Positions 7,815 to 15,856 of a stretch of 33,738 nucleotides of DNA are shown here, in pieces. Position 1 is the first letter of the stretch; every line of letters begins with the position of its first letter. The translations under genes and the position numbers were made by a program. The DNA is from Secundilactobacillus folii (GTDB lineage Bacteria; Bacillota; Bacilli; Lactobacillales; Lactobacillaceae), in the NCBI RefSeq assembly GCF_009720675.1, contig NZ_WNJO01000019.1, positions 1 through 33,738 of the forward strand, given 5' to 3'. A model generated the notes under the pieces. It had not been told where the DNA came from and did not search any database. It was given only the letters and a program-made list of their open reading frames with translations.

Positions 7815-8705
7815 ATGAAAAAAGCAACCATGTTACTTAGTGTGGTCCTAGTGCTGAGCGGAATAGGAGCCGCTGGTGTACCAGTAACAACACATGCCGC
7901 GACAAAAGCCGCTAAAACAGTGAAGTCAACAAAGATCACGAAGACGACAAAGTCCGTCACGGCTACCAAAACGTCGGCCGCGTGGAAAGTGGTTAAAACT
8001 AAAAAATACCCAACCGATCCCGCTTTTTACGTAAAGAAAACGGCTAGCCGATACATGTGGAATTCAAGCCACACCAAAAAGCTTCACAACTTAAAGAATT
8101 ACCCGAAAACGACTTGGTATTTATCAAAGAGTGTGGAGCTGAAGTTAGGTAAAAAGGCTGGGATCTATTATCAGGTTGCTAATAATACCGGTAAAGTTTC
8201 CGGATTAGTCTACCGTAATTATCTCACAAAAGGAAATAATCCCAAGGATGTCCTGGCTAATAGTTCTGAGGTAAAGTCCTATGGTGGGGGACTGGCAGCC
8301 ATTAAATCGGTTCGCGAGGCAGCCACCCTGCAAGCGGATATTTTAGCCCTTTTCCCGGGAACGATTCTTAACCGGACTTATAGTGCAGCGGCACGTAACG
8401 ATCTTAATGCTGGGGTGAATAACTCCGCCAAATATTCAAAGACGGATCGAAACGCCAAGGCCGTGGGTATCTTTTCACCGTACAACTGGATCAGCACAAC
8501 CAGCAAGACGAACTATACCAAGTTGATCACGTCGAAATTGGAGGCCCAAGGCTACACCGCGACAAAGCGGAGTAAGTATAAGGGCTATCAGATCGGCATT
8601 TATGCGACACCGCACGGCTATGCTTCAAATTATCACAAGTGGGTCAGTGGGTACGGCTCATTTGGAATTTATCTCGTGCCAACCAGTGACGCAAAGTTAG
8701 GCTAG
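7815..8705 (+). CDS. Secreted protein with lactobacillar surface domain, unknown function
   Basis: A 296-residue exported protein. The start is the ATG after GGGGGAG (7802-7808), giving MKKATMLLSVVLVLSG and a signal peptide that probably ends at THAA. The GTG-like upstream reading from 7800 is rejected. A Lys/Thr-rich linker follows. Then comes a module with aromatic-lysine motifs (WKVVKTKKYP, YMWNSSHTKKLHNLKNYP, TTWYLSKSVELKLG) that recurs in many uncharacterised lactobacillar exported proteins. The C-terminal part (about residues 170-290) is Tyr/Ser-rich and I do not recognise a catalytic motif in it. The strong positive charge suggests attachment to wall polymers; this is inference. It abuts the DUF1304 gene. 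Confidence 0.8.
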   Translation: MKKATMLLSVVLVLSGIGAAGVPVTTHAATKAAKTVKSTKITKTTKSVTATKTSAAWKVVKTKKYPTDPAFYVKKTASRYMWNSSHTKKLHNLKNYPKTTWYLSKSVELKLGKKAGIYYQVANNTGKVSGLVYRNYLTKGNNPKDVLANSSEVKSYGGGLAAIKSVREAATLQADILALFPGTILNRTYSAAARNDLNAGVNNSAKYSKTDRNAKAVGIFSPYNWISTTSKTNYTKLITSKLEAQGYTATKRSKYKGYQIGIYATPHGYASNYHKWVSGYGSFGIYLVPTSDAKLG

Positions 8706-8713
8706 GTGAAGGT

Positions 8714-9085
8714 ATGTCAATCATTAGCACGATTTTAGTCATCGTTGTAGCAGTCGAAGCACTGGGAATTATGGGCCTTGAAATGTTTGGCTCGCAAACG
8801 GCAACCGCCGCCAAAGTTTTTGACTTTTCAGCTGAATATCAAAGCCGGCCGGAAACCAAAACCACGATGGCCAATATCGGCCTATACAACGGCTTTGTTG
8901 GCGTAGGGTTACTGATCATGCGCTTCATGTTACCGGAAAATGCAGTTTTGCTAGGTTGCTTAGTCTTTACGGGATTTGTAGTGATTGCTGGCATATACGG
9001 TGCCATTACAGTAAACCGTCAGATTGCGCTGACGCAGGGACTGCCGGCGTTGTTAGCATTTTTAAGCTTAATGATCTTGGGCTGA
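8714..9085 (+). CDS. DUF1304 family membrane protein
   Basis: A 123-residue protein with four hydrophobic segments and the DUF1304 pattern: VEALGIMGLEMF near the N-terminus, NIGLYNGFVGVGL, and GCLVFTGFVVIAGIYGA. The family's biochemical role is unknown. It starts 8 nt after the secreted-protein stop, with AGGTG as ribosome site, and is likely co-transcribed with it. The convergent DNA glycosylase gene ends 16 nt downstream. A short ATGCC/GGCAT hairpin in the gap is too weak to call as a terminator. Confidence 0.82.
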   Translation: MSIISTILVIVVAVEALGIMGLEMFGSQTATAAKVFDFSAEYQSRPETKTTMANIGLYNGFVGVGLLIMRFMLPENAVLLGCLVFTGFVVIAGIYGAITVNRQIALTQGLPALLAFLSLMILG

Positions 9086-9101
9086 ATATGCCGATGGGGC
9101 A

Positions 9102-9713
9102 TCATTGCTTTTCAGCTAATGCCGTCACCAAAAAACTGTCATCAAAGTGGTCTTCACCCTGTAAGTACTGTTTACCGAATTCATCGAGCTGACCGTGAAA
9201 ATCCTGAGCCATTTCAGAAGTGAAGGTAGGTGGCAGTTTGACTTGAGCAGCCAAGTGCTGATAGGTATCGGTATTTTTGTAACCCAGATGTTTAAACAAT
9301 CTGCGGGTGTAGGAATCCGCAATGAAGGCTGGCAGGTCAAAAATATAGACTAGGTAGACGTCCGCCGTTTCCTGTCCGACACCGGGGAGCTTGAGTAATT
9401 CCTTGCGCAGTTCATCTTGAGGAATCTCTCGCGCGATTTTGGCGTAGTCCCAATGATGATCAGTGAACCATTGGAAAACGTTATGAATTGCTTTGGCTTT
9501 GTTACGATAGAAGCCACTGGCGCGGATGAGCGCTTGCAGATTCTCTTTTGAAAGGGCAAGTACCGCATCAGGATCTAATCCGGTGCGGTTTTTTAAATGA
9601 TTTAAACCGACATCGGCGTTTTGCCAAGCGGTATTTTGCACCAAAATAGCGCCCACGATAATCTCGCGCTTATCATCAGCTGGCCACCAACCGGACGGAC
9701 CCATATGGTTCAA
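9102..9713 (-). CDS. MagIII-like HhH-GPD DNA glycosylase (COG2231 type)
   Basis: A base-excision repair protein of the helix-hairpin-helix GPD superfamily. It shows ILVQNTAWQNAD, GFYRNKAKAI, the hairpin LPGVGQETADVYL and the catalytic aspartate in FIADSYTRRLFKHLGY. Endonuclease III has a lysine (LPGVGRKTA) where this protein has Glu, and the four C-terminal Fe-S cysteines are absent. It should therefore act as a monofunctional glycosylase, like MagIII (3-methyladenine). The start is uncertain: TTG at 9713 (used here) and ATG at 9704 both lack a ribosome site. The frame stays open upstream, and an ATT codon at 9749 has an ideal AGAAGGA six bases before it; starting there restores a fuller N-terminus (SVDINWLYQTLLNHMGP). 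Confidence 0.85.
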   Translation of the reverse strand: MNHMGPSGWWPADDKREIIVGAILVQNTAWQNADVGLNHLKNRTGLDPDAVLALSKENLQALIRASGFYRNKAKAIHNVFQWFTDHHWDYAKIAREIPQDELRKELLKLPGVGQETADVYLVYIFDLPAFIADSYTRRLFKHLGYKNTDTYQHLAAQVKLPPTFTSEMAQDFHGQLDEFGKQYLQGEDHFDDSFLVTALAEKQ

Positions 9714-9801
9714 AAGAGTTTGGTACAGCCAGTTTATATCAACTGAAATAAGGCATCCTTCTTTCTAAAGCTAAAAACATATCATTTTTATGTTGCCTGA
9801 C

Positions 9802-9829
9802 TTACAATAAAGATTAGAGATAGTATACT
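9802..9829 (+). promoter_or_regulatory. Promoter of the LacI-family regulator
   Basis: TTACAA (9802-9807), a 16-nt spacer, then TATACT (9824-9829). No GCAANCGNTTGC operator is seen here, so autoregulation through that site is not apparent. Confidence 0.55.
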
Positions 9830-9848
9830 AACGGAGAGGAACAGGACT

Positions 9849-10811
9849 ATGGTAGTAACGATTAGAGACATTGCTAGACGTGCAGGGGTCTCGGTTTCAA
9901 CCGCGTCACGCGCTTTGAACAATCATCCACGGATCAGTTTAAAAACGCGTCAAAAGATTCACGCCATTGCGGATGAAATGGGCTATTTGCCCAATTACAA
10001 CGCTAAAACACTGACCAGTGGTGTCTCTAACGCAGTCGGCGTGGTTTTTCCGCCTGGTGAAATGAGTACGTCTGCCAACCCATTCTTCGTGGATCTATTG
10101 ATGGGGATTAATCAGGAACTTCGAAGCCGGAATGCCGTCTTGTCAGTGGCGATTGCCAACACCGCGCAGGAACTCGTTGCTAACGTTGCTTCGTTGATCA
10201 GTCAGGGACTGATACATAATTTTATTTTACTCTATTCGCGTGCCGATGACCCAGTAGTTGCCCTGCTTAAACAGCAAAAAGTCCAGTACGTTTTAATTGG
10301 GGATCCGCTTGAAAAGGGTGACTGGTACGTTAACAACGATAACTGGCTGGCTGGTCAAAAAGTTGGCGAGTACCTGTTGCGTAAATTCAACACCAAGGAA
10401 ACGTTGTTTATTGAATCCCAGCCAGAGTTAGGCTTCGAACGTAAGCGGCGTGAGGGTTTCCAAACCGCCATGAAAACGGCGGGTGTCCATACCGAAACGT
10501 TGCGGCTGCCGCAACAGAGTCAGCGGCACGTCGACCAGGCCGTTGCCCAGTATTTGGGTACTAGAAAGACCATTGACGGCATCGTGACCACTGATGATCT
10601 GATTGGGATGATGGTGCACCAGATCCTCTGGCAATTGGGTCATACTGACGTGCCGTTAGTGAGCTTTAACCGCAACAAATCGGGTCGGCTAGCAGGAGAA
10701 ATGGTCCGATTTGTCGAACTGTATCCTGAACAAATGGGTCAGGCTGCCGTCCGAGTACTGTTTGACGCGGATAAACGCTCGGAAGTCGTTCCTTTCAACA
10801 TTGAAAAATAA
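9849..10811 (+). CDS. malR: LacI-family transcriptional regulator of the maltose genes
   Basis: A 320-residue LacI/GalR regulator. The N-terminal helix-turn-helix is TIRDIARRAGVSVSTASRALNNHPRISLKTR (in parts: TIRDIARRAGVSVSTASRAL, NNHPRISLKTR), and the hinge reads YLPNYNAKTL. A periplasmic-binding-like effector domain follows, with FFVDLLMGI, FIESQPELGFERKRREGF and GIVTTDDLIGMM. Its position before the transporter and maltose phosphorylase genes, and the two LacI-type operators at their promoter, argue that it controls them, as MalR does in related bacteria. The effector is probably maltose or a product. The ribosome site is GGAGAGGAACAGG. The gene ends in its own terminator. Confidence 0.88.
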   Translation: MVVTIRDIARRAGVSVSTASRALNNHPRISLKTRQKIHAIADEMGYLPNYNAKTLTSGVSNAVGVVFPPGEMSTSANPFFVDLLMGINQELRSRNAVLSVAIANTAQELVANVASLISQGLIHNFILLYSRADDPVVALLKQQKVQYVLIGDPLEKGDWYVNNDNWLAGQKVGEYLLRKFNTKETLFIESQPELGFERKRREGFQTAMKTAGVHTETLRLPQQSQRHVDQAVAQYLGTRKTIDGIVTTDDLIGMMVHQILWQLGHTDVPLVSFNRNKSGRLAGEMVRFVELYPEQMGQAAVRVLFDADKRSEVVPFNIEK

Positions 10812-10853
10812 TTTAAAATTATGGTGTGCCACTGGTTAACATGCCAATTGATT

Positions 10854-10908
10854 GGGTGATACTAGTTCAATTCCGTTATGGAAATTCAGCTGGTAGCACC
10901 CGTTTTTT
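10854..10908 (+). terminator. Terminator after the LacI-family regulator
   Basis: GGGTGATACTAG pairs with CTGGTAGCACCC (11 of 12 pairs, one G-U), with an inner AATTCC/GGAAATT helix. Six T follow at 10903-10908. Confidence 0.85.
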
Positions 10909-11149
10909 GGTCGTTTAAGCTAAAAGTCGCGCTTTGCTTACATGGCCTGGATCTGAATTTTGAGGCACGTTTAGACTCGAGGTTGAGTCACATTTTTACT
11001 GCCTCTACTTAAAAATATCAGTTCAATACTTACCAATCTTCGCTTTTGTCTCACTCGTAGTAATAAAATTTTTAAATCAATTCTCCCGTGATTGTTACGT
11101 ATCACATCAGATAATAACTAGTCAGTGACACAAACAAACTAAAATAATT
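10909..11149. other. Intergenic region with no recognisable gene
   Basis: AT-rich, with no frame carrying a ribosome site and no strong hairpin. The maltose operators begin right after it. Confidence 0.6.
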
Positions 11150-11153
11150 TTGC

Positions 11154-11165
11154 GCAACCGCTTGC
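11154..11165 (+). promoter_or_regulatory. LacI-type operator 1
   Basis: GCAACCGCTTGC fits the GCAANCGNTTGC palindrome of LacI-family maltose regulators. It overlaps the -35 of the maltose promoter. Confidence 0.75.
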
Positions 11166-11190
11166 ATTATTCTGCAAACGGTTGCATAAT
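11162..11190 (+). promoter_or_regulatory. Maltose operon promoter
   Basis: TTGCAT (11162-11167), a 17-nt spacer, then CATAAT (11185-11190). The -35 lies inside operator 1 and the -10 touches operator 2, so a bound repressor would block RNA polymerase. Confidence 0.65.
11174..11185 (+). promoter_or_regulatory. LacI-type operator 2
   Basis: GCAAACGGTTGC, within the longer palindrome TGCAAACGGTTGCA. Its centre is exactly 20 bp from that of operator 1, about two helical turns. Confidence 0.8.
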
Positions 11191-11199
11191 AAAAGTCAA

Positions 11200-11211
11200 G
11201 AAAGCGTTTGC
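11200..11211 (+). promoter_or_regulatory. cre-like site (CcpA)
   Basis: GAAAGCGTTTGC matches the catabolite-responsive element consensus. It lies just downstream of the expected transcription start, where CcpA binding represses. Confidence 0.65.
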
Positions 11212-11243
11212 AATTATTTTAAATCCTTCAAGGAGGGGTTCTT

Positions 11244-12617
11244 ATGTCAGAAAGTACTACTGCAGTGCCAGAAGCAGAAACCGCAAAAAAGGATCTGCTG
11301 CCCACACTGCCATCATCAACAATTTTTCTAATTAACTTTGGCTTTCTGGGCGTCCAAATGGCGTTCCAGCTTCAAAGTACGAATATGGGTCGGATCTTCC
11401 AAACGATTGGTGCCGATCCGAACAATCTTGGTTGGTTCTTCATCTTACCGCCGTTAGCAGGGATGGTCGTTCAGCCGCTCGTTGGGTATTTCTCAGACCG
11501 GACTTGGATACCAAAACTCGGTCGGCGGGTACCATACCTCTTGATTGGTGCCATAATTGCCATGATCGTCATGTGTCTGTTGCCAAATGCCGGCAGCTTC
11601 GGTTTCGGGTTTGGTTCACTAGCCGCACTGTGGTTTGGTGCAATTTCACTGCTGTTCATGGACCTGTCATCTAACATTGCAATGCAACCGTTTAAGATGA
11701 TGGTCGGTGATATGGTCAACGAAAAACAAAAGGGCTTCGCATACTCGATTCAAAGTTTCAGTTCTAACGCCGGTGCGCTGTTAGCCAGCATCTTCCCATT
11801 TGCACTGACTGCACTGGGAATTGCCAATACCGCTAAGCGTGGTAGTGTGCCAAACTCGGTTGTCTGGTCGTTTTACGGTGGTGCCATTATTCTGTTGCTA
11901 TGCTGCTTATTAACGGTCTTCCGAGTAAAAGAATACGACCCTGTTACCTACGCAAAGTATCACGGTATCGAAGACAACCAGGAACACAAGAGTCTCTGGG
12001 GCGCTTTAAAGTCCGCACCAAAGGTATTCTGGACCGTTTCAATCGTTCAATTCTTCTGCTGGATGGGCTTCCAGTATCTGTGGACCTACGCCACTGGTGC
12101 CATTGCATCAAACGTCTGGGGTGTCAGCAACCCAACCAGTGCCGGCTATCAAGCTGCTGGTAACTGGTACGGTGTCATGTCAGCTGTTCAATCGATCACT
12201 GCCGTTATCTGGGCACTGGTTCTTTCGCGGGTCGGCAACTCTCATCACAAGGCTTACTACTCAATTAGTTTGTTAATGGGGGCCGTTGGTTTCGGTTCCA
12301 TCTTCTTCATTCATGATAAGTACACGTTGTTTATTTCCTTTGCTTTGATCGGATGTGCATGGGCTGCAATGAACGCTTTCCCATTCACTTTCTTAACCAA
12401 TGCGATCACCGATTCAGCCAACATGGGGACTTACTTGGGCTTGTTCAACAGTTCAATTTGCCTACCGCAAATTGTTGCCTCACTTGCCAGTTTTGCCATC
12501 TTCCCACTGTTAGGTTCACACATGCCAACCATGCTGTTGCTGTCAGGAATCTTCTTGGCAGTCGGCGCACTTTCAGTTGGGGTGGTTAAAGAAGTTTGGG
12601 CAAGAAAAGCAGCTTAG
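11244..12617 (+). CDS. malT: MFS maltose transporter (SLC45/MalT type)
   Basis: A 457-residue integral membrane transporter with about 12 hydrophobic segments. It shows the SLC45/GPH-like motifs GFLGVQMAFQLQSTNMGRIFQ (in parts: GFLGVQMAFQ, LQSTNMGRIFQ), PPLAGMVVQPLVGYFSDRTW and DLSSNIAMQPFKMMVGDMV. Proteins of this type next to maltose phosphorylase in lactobacilli act as proton-linked maltose importers. The N-terminus is a short charged cytoplasmic stretch. The ribosome site AAGGAGGGG precedes the ATG. It is the first gene after the double-operator promoter and is followed by mapA after about 100 bp, probably as one operon. Confidence 0.88.
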   Translation: MSESTTAVPEAETAKKDLLPTLPSSTIFLINFGFLGVQMAFQLQSTNMGRIFQTIGADPNNLGWFFILPPLAGMVVQPLVGYFSDRTWIPKLGRRVPYLLIGAIIAMIVMCLLPNAGSFGFGFGSLAALWFGAISLLFMDLSSNIAMQPFKMMVGDMVNEKQKGFAYSIQSFSSNAGALLASIFPFALTALGIANTAKRGSVPNSVVWSFYGGAIILLLCCLLTVFRVKEYDPVTYAKYHGIEDNQEHKSLWGALKSAPKVFWTVSIVQFFCWMGFQYLWTYATGAIASNVWGVSNPTSAGYQAAGNWYGVMSAVQSITAVIWALVLSRVGNSHHKAYYSISLLMGAVGFGSIFFIHDKYTLFISFALIGCAWAAMNAFPFTFLTNAITDSANMGTYLGLFNSSICLPQIVASLASFAIFPLLGSHMPTMLLLSGIFLAVGALSVGVVKEVWARKAA

Positions 12618-12716
12618 ATTTATCAGAAATGCAATTGAATCTTTAGACGAAACACTTTGACTACTGTTTTAAAATTTTGAATCGTATCAACTTTTTAACG
12701 AAAGGACATACCAAGT

Positions 12717-14993
12717 ATGAAAAGAACGTTTGAAATCACGCCGTGGCACATTGTCACGCACGATTTAAATCAACAGGATAAACGGCTGCAAGAATCAATG
12801 ACGAGTCTCGGAAACGGCAACATGGGCATGCGTGGTTTCTTCGAGGAAGATTATTCCGCTGATTCACTGCCTGGAATTTACCTTGGCGGTGTCTGGTTCC
12901 CAGATAAGACCCGGGTCGGCTGGTGGAAAAATGGTTACCCGAAGTATTTTGGTAAGGTGATCAACGCGGTCAATTTCATCAAGCTCAACGTCTTGATCGA
13001 CGGTCAGCCAATTGACCTCGCGAAGGATCAAGTCAGCAATTTTGAAATGAGCCTAGATATGAAGCAGTCATCACTGACCCGTTCCTTTACCCTAACAAAG
13101 GACGGTCACAAGGTGAGCTTCAAGTTTGAGCGCTTTATCAGCGCGGTTCAAAAGGAGCTGGCTGCGATTCGGCTGACGGTCACTAATGAGAGTGACTCGG
13201 CAGTTCACGTGACGTTTAAGTCAGCACTAGATACGGATGTTCAAAATGAAAATGCCAATTATGACGAACGGTTCTGGGACGTTTTAAAGACTGATCAGGA
13301 TTCAACTAGCGGTTCAGTAGTGGTGATCACAAAGGAAAATCCGTTTGGCACGCCACGGTTTACAGTTGGCATGAAGATGACCAATGAAACGACCTTGGCA
13401 GCTGAAAAGCCTACGAATGTCACTTCCAAGGAGGTCGTTGATCAATTTAGCGGTGACCTGGCTCCGCACGAGAGCACGCAGCTGATCAAGCGCGTGGTGG
13501 TTGTGACTTCCCGGGATTACGATACCCAAGCCAAACTGGAAGCTGCAATGAACGACTTAAGTGCTAAGGTGACGGCAGTTTCGTATGACGATCTGTTTGC
13601 GGCTCACGCTAAGATCTGGGTCGAACGCTGGCAGAAGTCAGACGTTGAGATCGAGGGTGATACCGGTGCGCAACAAGGGATTCGGTTCAACTTGTATCAA
13701 CTGTTTTCAACCTACTATGGCGAAGATAGCCGCTTAAATATCGGGCCGAAGGGCTTTACGGGTGAAAAATACGGTGGTGCAACATACTGGGATACAGAAG
13801 CCTTTGCGGTTCCCGTTTACCTTGGCATCACGGATCCGCAAGTCACGCGCAACCTACTGATGTATCGGTATCAACAACTGGATGGTGCCTACCACAACGC
13901 CCGTGAGCAGGGCCTCAAGGGTGCCCTGTTCCCAATGGTGACCTTTGACGGTATTGAGTGTCATAACGAGTGGGAAATTACCTTTGAAGAGATTCATCGA
14001 AACGGCGATATTGCATTTGCCATCTTCAACTACACCCGCTACACCGGCGATAAGAGTTATGTTTTGCACGAAGGCAGTAAGGTGCTGACCGAGATTTCTC
14101 GTTTCTGGGCTGACCGGGTTCACTTTAGTCAGCGTAACGATAAGTACATGATTCACGGTGTTACGGGCCCTGACGAATATGAAAATAACGTGGATAATAA
14201 CTGGTACACAAACTATTTGGCTCAGTGGACGTTAAAATACACGCTGCAGATTCTCGACGAAGTTTCTCCGGACGTCGCTAAGAAACTGGCGGTCTCCGAC
14301 GATGAAAAGAAACACTGGCAAGACATTGTCGACCGGATGTATCTGCCTGAAGATAAGCAACTTGGAATTTTCGTTCAGCATGATGGCTTCCTTGATAAGG
14401 ATCTGCAGCCAGTTTCCTCGATTCCAGAGGATCAGTTGCCGATCAACCAGCACTGGTCATGGGATAAGATCCTGCGTTCACCCTATATTAAACAGGGTGA
14501 CGTTCTCCAGGGTGTTTGGGACTTCATTGATGACTTTACACCGGAACAAAAAAAGGCTAACTTTGATTTCTACGAGCCTTTGACGGTTCATGAATCAAGC
14601 CTGTCTGCAGCAATCCATTCGATTTTGGCTGCCGACTTGCACTACGAAGACAAGGCCGTTGAGATGTATGAACGGACTGCCCGCTTGGATCTGGATAACT
14701 ATAACAATGACACGGACGATGGCCTCCACATCACCTCGATGACGGGAAGCTGGCTGGCAATCGTGCAGGGTTTTGCCGGGATGCGTGTTCGTAACGACCA
14801 ACTGCACTTTGCCCCATTCCTACCTAAGAAATGGTCAAGCTACCAGTTCCGGATCCAATTCCGCGGCCGCTCGATTCAAGTGCACGTTGATGGTGAAGGG
14901 ACCAAGCTAAGCCTATTGTCTGGCGAACCGCTGGATGTTGATTTGGCCGGGACAACCGCGCACTTACAGTTAGAGAATGCCCAACTGGCATAG
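12717..14993 (+). CDS. mapA: Maltose phosphorylase, GH65
   Basis: A cytoplasmic enzyme that cleaves maltose with phosphate to glucose and beta-D-glucose 1-phosphate. The 758-residue length and sequence match lactobacillar maltose phosphorylases throughout: LQESMTSLGNGNMGMRGFFE, GGVWFPDKTRVGWWKNGYPK, GFTGEKYGGATYWDTEAF, GIECHNEWEITFEEIHRNGD. The general acid Glu falls at residue 487 in GVTGPDEYENN, the same number as in the characterised Lactobacillus brevis enzyme. KQGDVLQGVWDF and PLTVHESSLS form the C-terminal part of the active site. The ribosome site is GAAAGGA. Other GH65 specificities (trehalose, kojibiose) are less likely given the transporter and regulator. No beta-phosphoglucomutase gene follows. 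Confidence 0.95.
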   Translation: MKRTFEITPWHIVTHDLNQQDKRLQESMTSLGNGNMGMRGFFEEDYSADSLPGIYLGGVWFPDKTRVGWWKNGYPKYFGKVINAVNFIKLNVLIDGQPIDLAKDQVSNFEMSLDMKQSSLTRSFTLTKDGHKVSFKFERFISAVQKELAAIRLTVTNESDSAVHVTFKSALDTDVQNENANYDERFWDVLKTDQDSTSGSVVVITKENPFGTPRFTVGMKMTNETTLAAEKPTNVTSKEVVDQFSGDLAPHESTQLIKRVVVVTSRDYDTQAKLEAAMNDLSAKVTAVSYDDLFAAHAKIWVERWQKSDVEIEGDTGAQQGIRFNLYQLFSTYYGEDSRLNIGPKGFTGEKYGGATYWDTEAFAVPVYLGITDPQVTRNLLMYRYQQLDGAYHNAREQGLKGALFPMVTFDGIECHNEWEITFEEIHRNGDIAFAIFNYTRYTGDKSYVLHEGSKVLTEISRFWADRVHFSQRNDKYMIHGVTGPDEYENNVDNNWYTNYLAQWTLKYTLQILDEVSPDVAKKLAVSDDEKKHWQDIVDRMYLPEDKQLGIFVQHDGFLDKDLQPVSSIPEDQLPINQHWSWDKILRSPYIKQGDVLQGVWDFIDDFTPEQKKANFDFYEPLTVHESSLSAAIHSILAADLHYEDKAVEMYERTARLDLDNYNNDTDDGLHITSMTGSWLAIVQGFAGMRVRNDQLHFAPFLPKKWSSYQFRIQFRGRSIQVHVDGEGTKLSLLSGEPLDVDLAGTTAHLQLENAQLA

Positions 14994-15061
14994 GTAGTAT
15001 CACACCGGTAAATGCCTGGCTCAGGAGAATGCATCTAAATGAGCCCTCACATAAATACAAG

Positions 15062-15101
15062 AAAGAGGTGGTTTCCCCGAAAGTGGGGGAACCACCTCTT
15101 T
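15062..15101 (+). terminator. Terminator after mapA (probably bidirectional)
   Basis: A very strong hairpin: AAAGAGGTGGTT pairs with AACCACCTCTTT, with inner CCCC/GGGG. The symmetric A/T flanks could also stop transcription of the convergent MarR gene. Confidence 0.85.
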
Positions 15102-15284
15102 ATCGCTGCATGACTTGAACCTAAGTTTGCAGCAGTTTTAGAATTCATTACTTCGTGTTGAATGAGTGAATTAGTGCCCTCCAATTAATTGAATGGTTAG
15201 TCACGAGCTCTTCTTTGGTGATCAAAAATCATTTTAGAACGTGGCACTTTACCTCCACGCTGAGTTACAGAACATATACGTGAG
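15102..15284. other. Intergenic, nothing recognised
   Basis: No frame with a ribosome site and no strong hairpin between the mapA terminator and the end of the MarR gene. Confidence 0.55.
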
Positions 15285-15716
15285 TTAGGCTTCTTCGTTA
15301 TCGTCCAGTTGTTTTTGAACGTTATTCAGTAGTTGCGTTAATTTAGTGGCTTCGGCATCGGATAAGGGCGCTTCCAGCAGTGAATTGAGTTGTTCAAAGA
15401 CTTCTTGAATCTGCGGAACTAGGGCAGTTCCCTCCTTGGTCAGTGAAAGCAGTTTAGTCCGTTCGTTGGTGAGTGGAATGGTTCGAACGATTAGGTTTCG
15501 TTTGACTAGCCCTTTAAGCAGATTCGTTACGCTGGCTTCCTGACGATTCAAGTAGCGGGCAACGTCACGCTGCATACTGTCAGGATGGTTGGCAATGAAG
15601 TTGATTGAGCGTCCCTGATCGGAATTCAGATCAAGGGAACGTAACTTCTTGTTTAAGTACTGGGTCTCAAAGCTCGCAATTCGGTGCACTAAACTAGCGG
15701 TATTTTTGCTATTCAC
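15285..15716 (-). CDS. MarR-family transcriptional regulator
   Basis: A 143-residue winged-helix regulator. MarR features are the pre-wing core SINFIANHPDSMQRDVARYL, the recognition helix NRQEASVTNLLKGLVKRNLI, the wing NERTKLLSLTKEG and a C-terminal dimerisation helix. The start is the GTG at 15716 preceded by AGGAGG seven bases upstream. The much longer frame from 15989 adds 91 unrelated residues and is rejected. It is divergent from a plus-strand promoter with a palindrome (15841-15856) that could be its operator. The ligand and targets are unknown. Confidence 0.88.
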   Translation of the reverse strand: MNSKNTASLVHRIASFETQYLNKKLRSLDLNSDQGRSINFIANHPDSMQRDVARYLNRQEASVTNLLKGLVKRNLIVRTIPLTNERTKLLSLTKEGTALVPQIQEVFEQLNSLLEAPLSDAEATKLTQLLNNVQKQLDDNEEA

Positions 15717-15811
15717 GACACGACCTCCTAAAATTGGAATACATGTGTAGCTTACCAGTGTACGGTTGCAATCACAACAATATTGGCTTGATTTTGACAA
15801 CTTTTTGATTC

Positions 15812-15841
15812 TTGAAGATGCCTTTTCATAAATGGTATAGT
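15812..15841 (+). promoter_or_regulatory. Promoter of a possible small RNA
   Basis: TTGAAG (15812-15817), an 18-nt spacer, then TATAGT (15836-15841). Confidence 0.45.
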
Positions 15842-15856
15842 AATTGTTAACGATTA
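15841..15856. promoter_or_regulatory. Possible MarR operator
   Basis: TAATTGTTAACGATTA is a 16-bp palindrome with one imperfect pair. It starts at the end of the plus-strand -10 and lies upstream of the divergent MarR gene. The size and position suit a MarR dimer. Assignment is inference. Confidence 0.45.
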
